Shown here piece by piece: positions 59,650 to 64,000 of a stretch of DNA of 64,000 nucleotides. A model generated the notes under the pieces. The model made no database searches, was not told the DNA's origin, and saw only the letters and a list, made by a program, of their open reading frames with translations. The stretch's first letter is position 1, and every line of letters starts with the position of its first letter. The translations under genes were made by a program, and so were the position numbers. Origin of the DNA: Proteles cristata cristata (taxonomy: Eukaryota; Chordata; Mammalia; Carnivora; Hyaenidae); NCBI GenBank assembly GCA_017311185.1, contig JAESUZ010003531.1:248001-312000 (forward strand). Direction: 5' to 3'.

Positions 59650-60180
59650 GATGTTCTTAACAGTTTCCCAGCTATCATTTTGCCCAAGGCCATTTGCACA
59701 TCCCAGTTTCACAGGCTGTAGATGACAAGATTCATGGTGGGGGGTAACACAGTGTAAAGCACTGCTGTCAATAATTTCACTGAAGATGAAGACTTAACAT
59801 TTTTAGCTAAATATGTGACACTCCCAGGAAAGACAAACAGTGTCACCATGGTGAGGTGGGGCAGGCAGGTGGAAAGACTTTTCACACTTCCTTTTGAGCA
59901 TGGGATTCTTAGAATGGTAGGAAAAATGTGAACATAGGATACAACCAATAAAATAAAACATATAAACCCAAAACAACTGCCAATTATAAATGCATATTCT
60001 AGAATTTTCTGTCCAGAACAAGCAAGTGTGAGCAGTGAAGGGACATCACAAAAGAATTGGTGCACTATGTTGGAACCACAGAAATGAACAGAAAATGTAC
60101 CTGCAACATGAAATAACAAAAATAAAGTTATTTTCCATGGTGACTGCTTCCAGAGGTCTTTTGTCAAATATTGCTTTTGA
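59650..60180 (-). pseudogene. Olfactory receptor pseudogene, 5'-truncated, OR14-like
   Basis: Only the C-terminal half of an OR remains, from just before TM4/ECL2 to the tail. Readable segments are HVAGTFSVHFCGSN, VHQFFCDVPSLLTLAC, VSYVHIFPTILRIPCSKG, KSLSTCLPHL and PPTMNLVIYSL, then TGA in place of the usual Arg of SLRN, and a tail NWDVQMALGKM. The first transmembrane segments and the DRY motif are missing; sequence upstream on this strand is an A-rich stretch and a plus-strand SINE at 60207-60430. The motifs GSN, VHQFFCDVPSLL and CLPHL fit the OR14 family, like the relic at 42323. The Asn-Pro of NPIIYSL has become Asn-Leu, a further sign of relaxed constraint. Confidence 0.88.
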
Positions 60181-60206
60181 CTAAAAAATAAATAAAATAA
60201 AAATAT

Positions 60207-60430
60207 ATGAATGCCTGTGTGGCTCAGTCGGTTAAACATCCAACTTCAGCTCAGGTCATGGTTTCTTTGTTCATGAGTTCTAGCCCTGTACTGAGCTCTG
60301 TGCTAACAGTTAAGAGCCAGGAGACTGTTTCAGATTCTGTGTCTCCCTCATTCTCTGCCCCTCCCCACCCATACCCTGTCTTTCTCCGTCTCTCAAAAAT
60401 AAATACACATTGAAAACAATTTTTAAAAAA
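60207..60430 (+). mobile_element. Carnivore SINE at the broken end of the OR relic
   Basis: Head GAATGCCTGTGTGGCTCAGTCGG, body diverged, A-rich tail with AATAAA. It sits where the missing N-terminal half of the OR relic would start. Confidence 0.92.
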
Positions 60431-61879
60431 TAAAAAAATAAACGTTTGTGTTTGTCAAATGAGATTAAGCAGACAGAAGGCAGAATAGAAGAGAAACAGA
60501 GTGGGGTGCTAAATTTTCCACATGATATTAAATATACATATAAATGATGATTATAATAAATAAAAATAAATAAATAATAATTAAAATTTTAAAATGGCCA
60601 AACTTTCACATCATGAATGTTCATGATAAATCAATTACCATGATATATTATTTACTCAATCGCTATAACATTACACCACAACAATATCTTGACTATGACC
60701 ATAAAATTAGTCTTTTCAATAATCAGTTAATAATGAGTCATGGCTACTTCTATAATCTGCTGTGTCCCTGATTCTAACTTTCATTAAAAAAAATAGGTTG
60801 TCTGGGGATACAGACACAACAATGTAGATAATTGAAATGTCCTCTATTCCCTTTGGTTCTTGAAACAAAATGGAAGAAAGATATCCTCACCATTATAACA
60901 GGTGATACAGATAGCAACATTAAAATTTCTTTACAGAAAAAAAAAAAAAAAACACAAGCAAATTTAGCCCTCAAAAGTATGTTCTTTTTCTCTTTCTTAC
61001 CATTCATTAAATGTAGCAGTTTGATATAAAGTGACAAGAGAAGATCCAAAGCAGTACCTTGGGATTTGGAACACTCTCTTCCATCCCTCAGTTCCGTGTT
61101 CTCAGTTGTGTGAAAGAAACTGTCTTAAGTATCAGATACTTTCATTCAGAATAGCTGCTTTTGCCACCATCAGCCATTTTTAATTATCTCTACAATTCCT
61201 GTGTAATTGAGAGCTGCAAGCTTTATTTCAGTCTGCAACATTAGTTCAAGGTTAATAATCTTCTGACTTTCACGTGAGATTGTAGTTACAGAAATAGGAT
61301 GGGAATTAATTAGGAGAAACGACCAAGTTTTGATGATAGTGAGCATCCACCAAGGAAGTAGAGGACAAACTTAAAGCCCAGATTTAGGACAACTCAGAAA
61401 GATAATTTACTTGCTTCTTGCAATTTTCCATTGTAAGCATATTACAAAAGGTCTATAATACTTTCGGGTATTGCCTTTCGATATATTGATGTGTTATGAC
61501 ATCAAAATTTTAATGGAAAAGAGAACATTTGAATTCGATAATTGAAATTTTAGTTCAGGAACATATTTGAAGTCATGGATGCTGTTTTGCTTTATTTCCT
61601 TCTAGTTCTGCTATGGGTTTTTTTGTTTCATTTTTAACACTGATATATATATATATACAAATGTTATCCATGTAAAATACCAATCAACATAGGAAACCAA
61701 AATTAAAGTGAAACTTGCCTCACTCACACTTGTCTTCCCAGAGATCACAGGAGGTCCAAGATTTGGGATGTTTAATCCAATACACATTCTGTGACTTTGC
61801 ATACATAATCGTAAAAATGCATCATCTTATTCACCATGCATGATTTAGAAACTTACATTTTTACACACAACAACATTTC
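60431..61879. other. AT-rich noncoding DNA
   Basis: No gene recognised. Contains A-rich tracts (60560-60590, 60938-60952) and a short TA repeat (61641-61658). Confidence 0.5.
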
Positions 61880-62194
61880 ATATGGCTTCTTGTTTTTATG
61901 CAATACCCTACTATTAAATACTATGGACATTCAATATTTTATCAAATTTATTTTTCCATCAGAAATAATATTATTAACATCATTTTATATACTTGTTTGT
62001 GGATATAATACATGATTATTTGATTAAGTCTCTTGAAGGGTAATTAGCATATGTACAATATGGTCATATCAAATTTAACAGATTCTACTAAATTGTTTCT
62101 CAAAATGTTTTAAAGTATCTATTCTTACCACATATTCAAGAATTTTGGATTAACCCATAGATCAGAAGATTTAACATTTATTTAATTTAATGTA

Positions 62195-62388
62195 TTTAAT
62201 TTTTTTAGAAAGAAGATGAGAGAGCATGCAAGTTTGTGAGAGGGACAGAGGGACAGAGAGAGGAATCACAAGCAGGCTCCACGCTCAGTGCAGAGTCCAA
62301 TGCAAGGCTCAATTCCTTGACCCTGGGATCATTACCTGAGGAGAAATCAAGAGCCAGACTCAACTGACAGAACCACCCAGGCACCCCT
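62195..62388 (-). mobile_element. Carnivore SINE, old
   Basis: Diverged SINE on minus with head ending CCACCCAGGCACCCC. Confidence 0.9.
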
Positions 62389-62705
62389 AGACTATGTAAC
62401 AGTTTAATTTCTATTTTAAATTTGTTAACATACATAAAAAACAATTCACCATTTTAACCACTTTTAATATACAGGTAAGTGGTATTAAATAAATTTACAA
62501 TGTTGTGGAACAATGCCTACAATTCCTTGATGAAACTTCATACCCATTAAAAATAACTACTATTGGGTTTTTTATTTGCATTTCTGATGATTAGTGAAGC
62601 TGAGTATTCTTCACTTACCTGTTGGCCATTGATATCACCTTTTTGTTATAATGTCTATTCACCTATTCTGTCCATTTAAATAAAATTTAATGTTTATTTA
62701 TTCTT

Positions 62706-62914
62706 TCTTCAAAATTTTTTTTAATGTTTTATTTATTTCTAGGAGAGAGAGAGAGAGAGAGCGCGAGCAGGGGAGGGTCACAGAGAGAGGGAGATACAGA
62801 CTCTGAAACAGGCTCCAGTCTCTGAGCTGGCAGTCAGCACAGAGCCCGACGCGGGGCTCGAACCCACAAACCGCGAGATCATGACCCAAGCCGATTAAGC
62901 CACCCAGGCGCCCC
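62706..62914 (-). mobile_element. Young SINEC_Fc-type SINE, first of three in a row
   Basis: Near consensus but lacks about 14 bp in the head (between CCCAAGC and CGATTAAGCC). Flanks share TATTTATTCTTT. Confidence 0.95.
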
Positions 62915-62939
62915 TATTTATTCTTTTTTTAATGTTTTT

Positions 62940-63160
62940 TTTTATTTTTTTTAATGTTTTATTTATTTCTAGGAGAGAGAGAGAGAGACAGCGTGAGCAG
63001 GGGAGGGTCAGAGAGAGAGGGAGTCACAGACTGAAACAGGCTCCAGGCTCTGAGCTGGCAGTCAGCACAGGGCCCGATGTGGGGCTCGAACCCACGAACC
63101 GCGAGATCATGACCTAAGTGAAAGTCGGAGGCTTAACTGACTAAGCCACCCAGGCGCCCC
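62940..63160 (-). mobile_element. Young SINEC_Fc-type SINE, second of three
   Basis: Full length; flanks share TAATGTTT, which is also the tail of the third SINE, so it was inserted in that tail. Confidence 0.95.
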
Positions 63161-63162
63161 AT

Positions 63163-63278
63163 AATGTTTATTTACTCTTGAGACAGAGAAAGAGAGAGAG
63201 AGAGAGAATAAGTGAGGGAAGGGCAGAGAGAGAGAGGGAGACACAGAATCCAAAGAAGACTCCAGGCTCTGAGCCTGT
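63163..63278 (-). mobile_element. SINE tail and middle, head missing, third of three
   Basis: A-rich/GA-rich half of an older SINE; it stops at GGCTCTGAGCCTG where L1 sequence begins, so the tRNA-like half is lost. Confidence 0.88.
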
Positions 63279-63902
63279 TGCCATTTGTAACAACATGGAT
63301 GGACCTAGTGGGTATTATTCTAAGTGAAATAAGTCAGACTGAGAAAAACAAAGACCATATAATTTAACGTACATATGAAATCTAAATAAATAAATAATCC
63401 AGCAAACAAATAAACAAAAAGCAGAATCAGACCTATAAATACATAAAACAAACTAATGGTTGCCAGAGGGGATGGGGACAGGGGAATGGGAATAATTAGT
63501 GAAGGGGAATGGGAGAGATAGGCTCCCAGTTATGAAATGAACAATTCATGGGAATAAAAGGCACAGCATAAGAAATATAGTCAATGATATTGTAATATTT
63601 TTGTATGGTGGCAGATGATAGCTGCACTTGAGGTGAGCATAACATAACTTACAGACTTGTAAAATCACTATGTTGTACACCTGAAACTAAAGTAATATTG
63701 CATATCAAGTATACCAAAATAAAAATAATTAAATAAATATCTCCCCATTAATTCACTGCACTTTCTGACTCTATGAATTTAATTATTTAAGTACCTCAAA
63801 TAAGCAAATCATATACTGTACTTTATTTTATTATATGGTTGTTTACTTAGTATAATGTCTCCATTTTTTAGCCATATTGAAGAATACACAAAGACTCTCC
63901 TT

Positions 63903-64000
63903 TTTAAAAATGTTTATTTACTTTTGGTAGAGAGAGAGAGAGAAGGGGAAAGGCGAGAGAAAGAGAGAGGACACAGAATCAGAAGTAGGGTTCAGGCTCT
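63903..64000 (-). mobile_element. SINE cut by the window edge
   Basis: Tail and GA-rich part of a minus-strand SINE; its head lies beyond the window. Confidence 0.88.

Larger units (their letters stand above)
62566..63736 (+). mobile_element. L1M insertion with inverted 5' part, now carrying three SINEs
   Basis: 62566-62700 is reverse ORF2 C-terminal sequence; 63279-63736 is direct ORF2 end (ATGGATGGACCTAGTGGG, AAGTGAAATAAGTCAG) and 3'UTR ending ACACCTGAAACTAAAGTAAT and an A-rich tail. This inverted-then-direct order is that of a 5'-inverted L1. SINEs fill 62706-63278. Confidence 0.55.
61880..63895 (-). mobile_element. Old L1M pieces forming a mosaic host
   Basis: Blocks at about 61900-62150, 62420-62565 (TTCACCATTTTAACCACTTTT, typical L1M 3'UTR reversed) and 63737-63895 (TATGAATTTAATTATTTAAG, TTACTTAGTATAATGTC) are reverse L1M sequence. 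The last two read as one element interrupted by the sequence between them. Boundaries are approximate. Confidence 0.6.

Noticed and set aside
1..64000. CRISPR arrays, operons, phage or other prokaryotic-type systems
   Set aside because: The repeats are dispersed retroelements, not spaced direct repeats, and gene density, codon frames and TSDs are those of a mammalian genome.

Overview
The window is mammalian nuclear DNA, most likely from a cat-family (felid) carnivore. The main reason is its SINE content. More than 30 copies of a tRNA-Lys-type carnivore SINE start GGGGCGCCTGGGTGGCT and carry an A-box-like TGGCTCAGTCGG, a B-box-like GGTTCGAGCCC, a CT-rich middle and an AATAAA-containing A-rich tail. 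This is the feline SINEC_Fc form and differs from the dog SINEC_Cf head. The species call is inference, because no search was run.

The window is gene-poor. The only intact protein gene seen is a single-exon olfactory receptor (OR) on the minus strand at 48063-49016 (317 codons, class II, closest in feel to families 1/7). Two broken OR genes flank it: an OR14-like relic on the plus strand at 42323-43232 and a 5'-truncated OR14-like relic on the minus strand at 59650-60180. The right third is therefore part of an OR cluster.

Most of the rest is LINE-1. From left to right: an L1M on plus (1655-3720); a 3'-lacking L1 on minus (4950-8945); old L1 pieces (9325-10690); a deleted but long L1 on minus (10703-14235); a GC-richer island without L1 (14236-18900) that holds two MIRs and a possible decayed coiled-coil exon; old L1 (18900-20700); a short CCAAT-box-rich segment (20860-21156); a second 3'-lacking L1 on minus with its 5'UTR (21157-25695); an old L1M on minus (25865-36875) split by a nearly complete L1 on plus (29790-35535); a rearranged nest of L1s (36928-40145); the OR region with AT-rich unique DNA and young SINEs (40145-54365); another L1M on minus with nested insertions (54370-58025); and a final mosaic of L1M and SINE (61880-64000).

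Many insertions keep target-site duplications (TSDs), so their order can be read. Old L1M copies came first, then L1s with 5'UTRs, then old SINEs, then short young L1 3' ends and young SINEs.

No operon, CRISPR, tRNA, rRNA or other compact system is visible. The most unusual signals are structural: a 76-bp inverted copy inside an L1, a 5'-inverted L1 with a sister fragment 250 bp away, a perfect Kozak ORF antisense to an L1 5'UTR, four CCAAT boxes in 91 bp, and a splice-site-flanked 96-nt relic exon.
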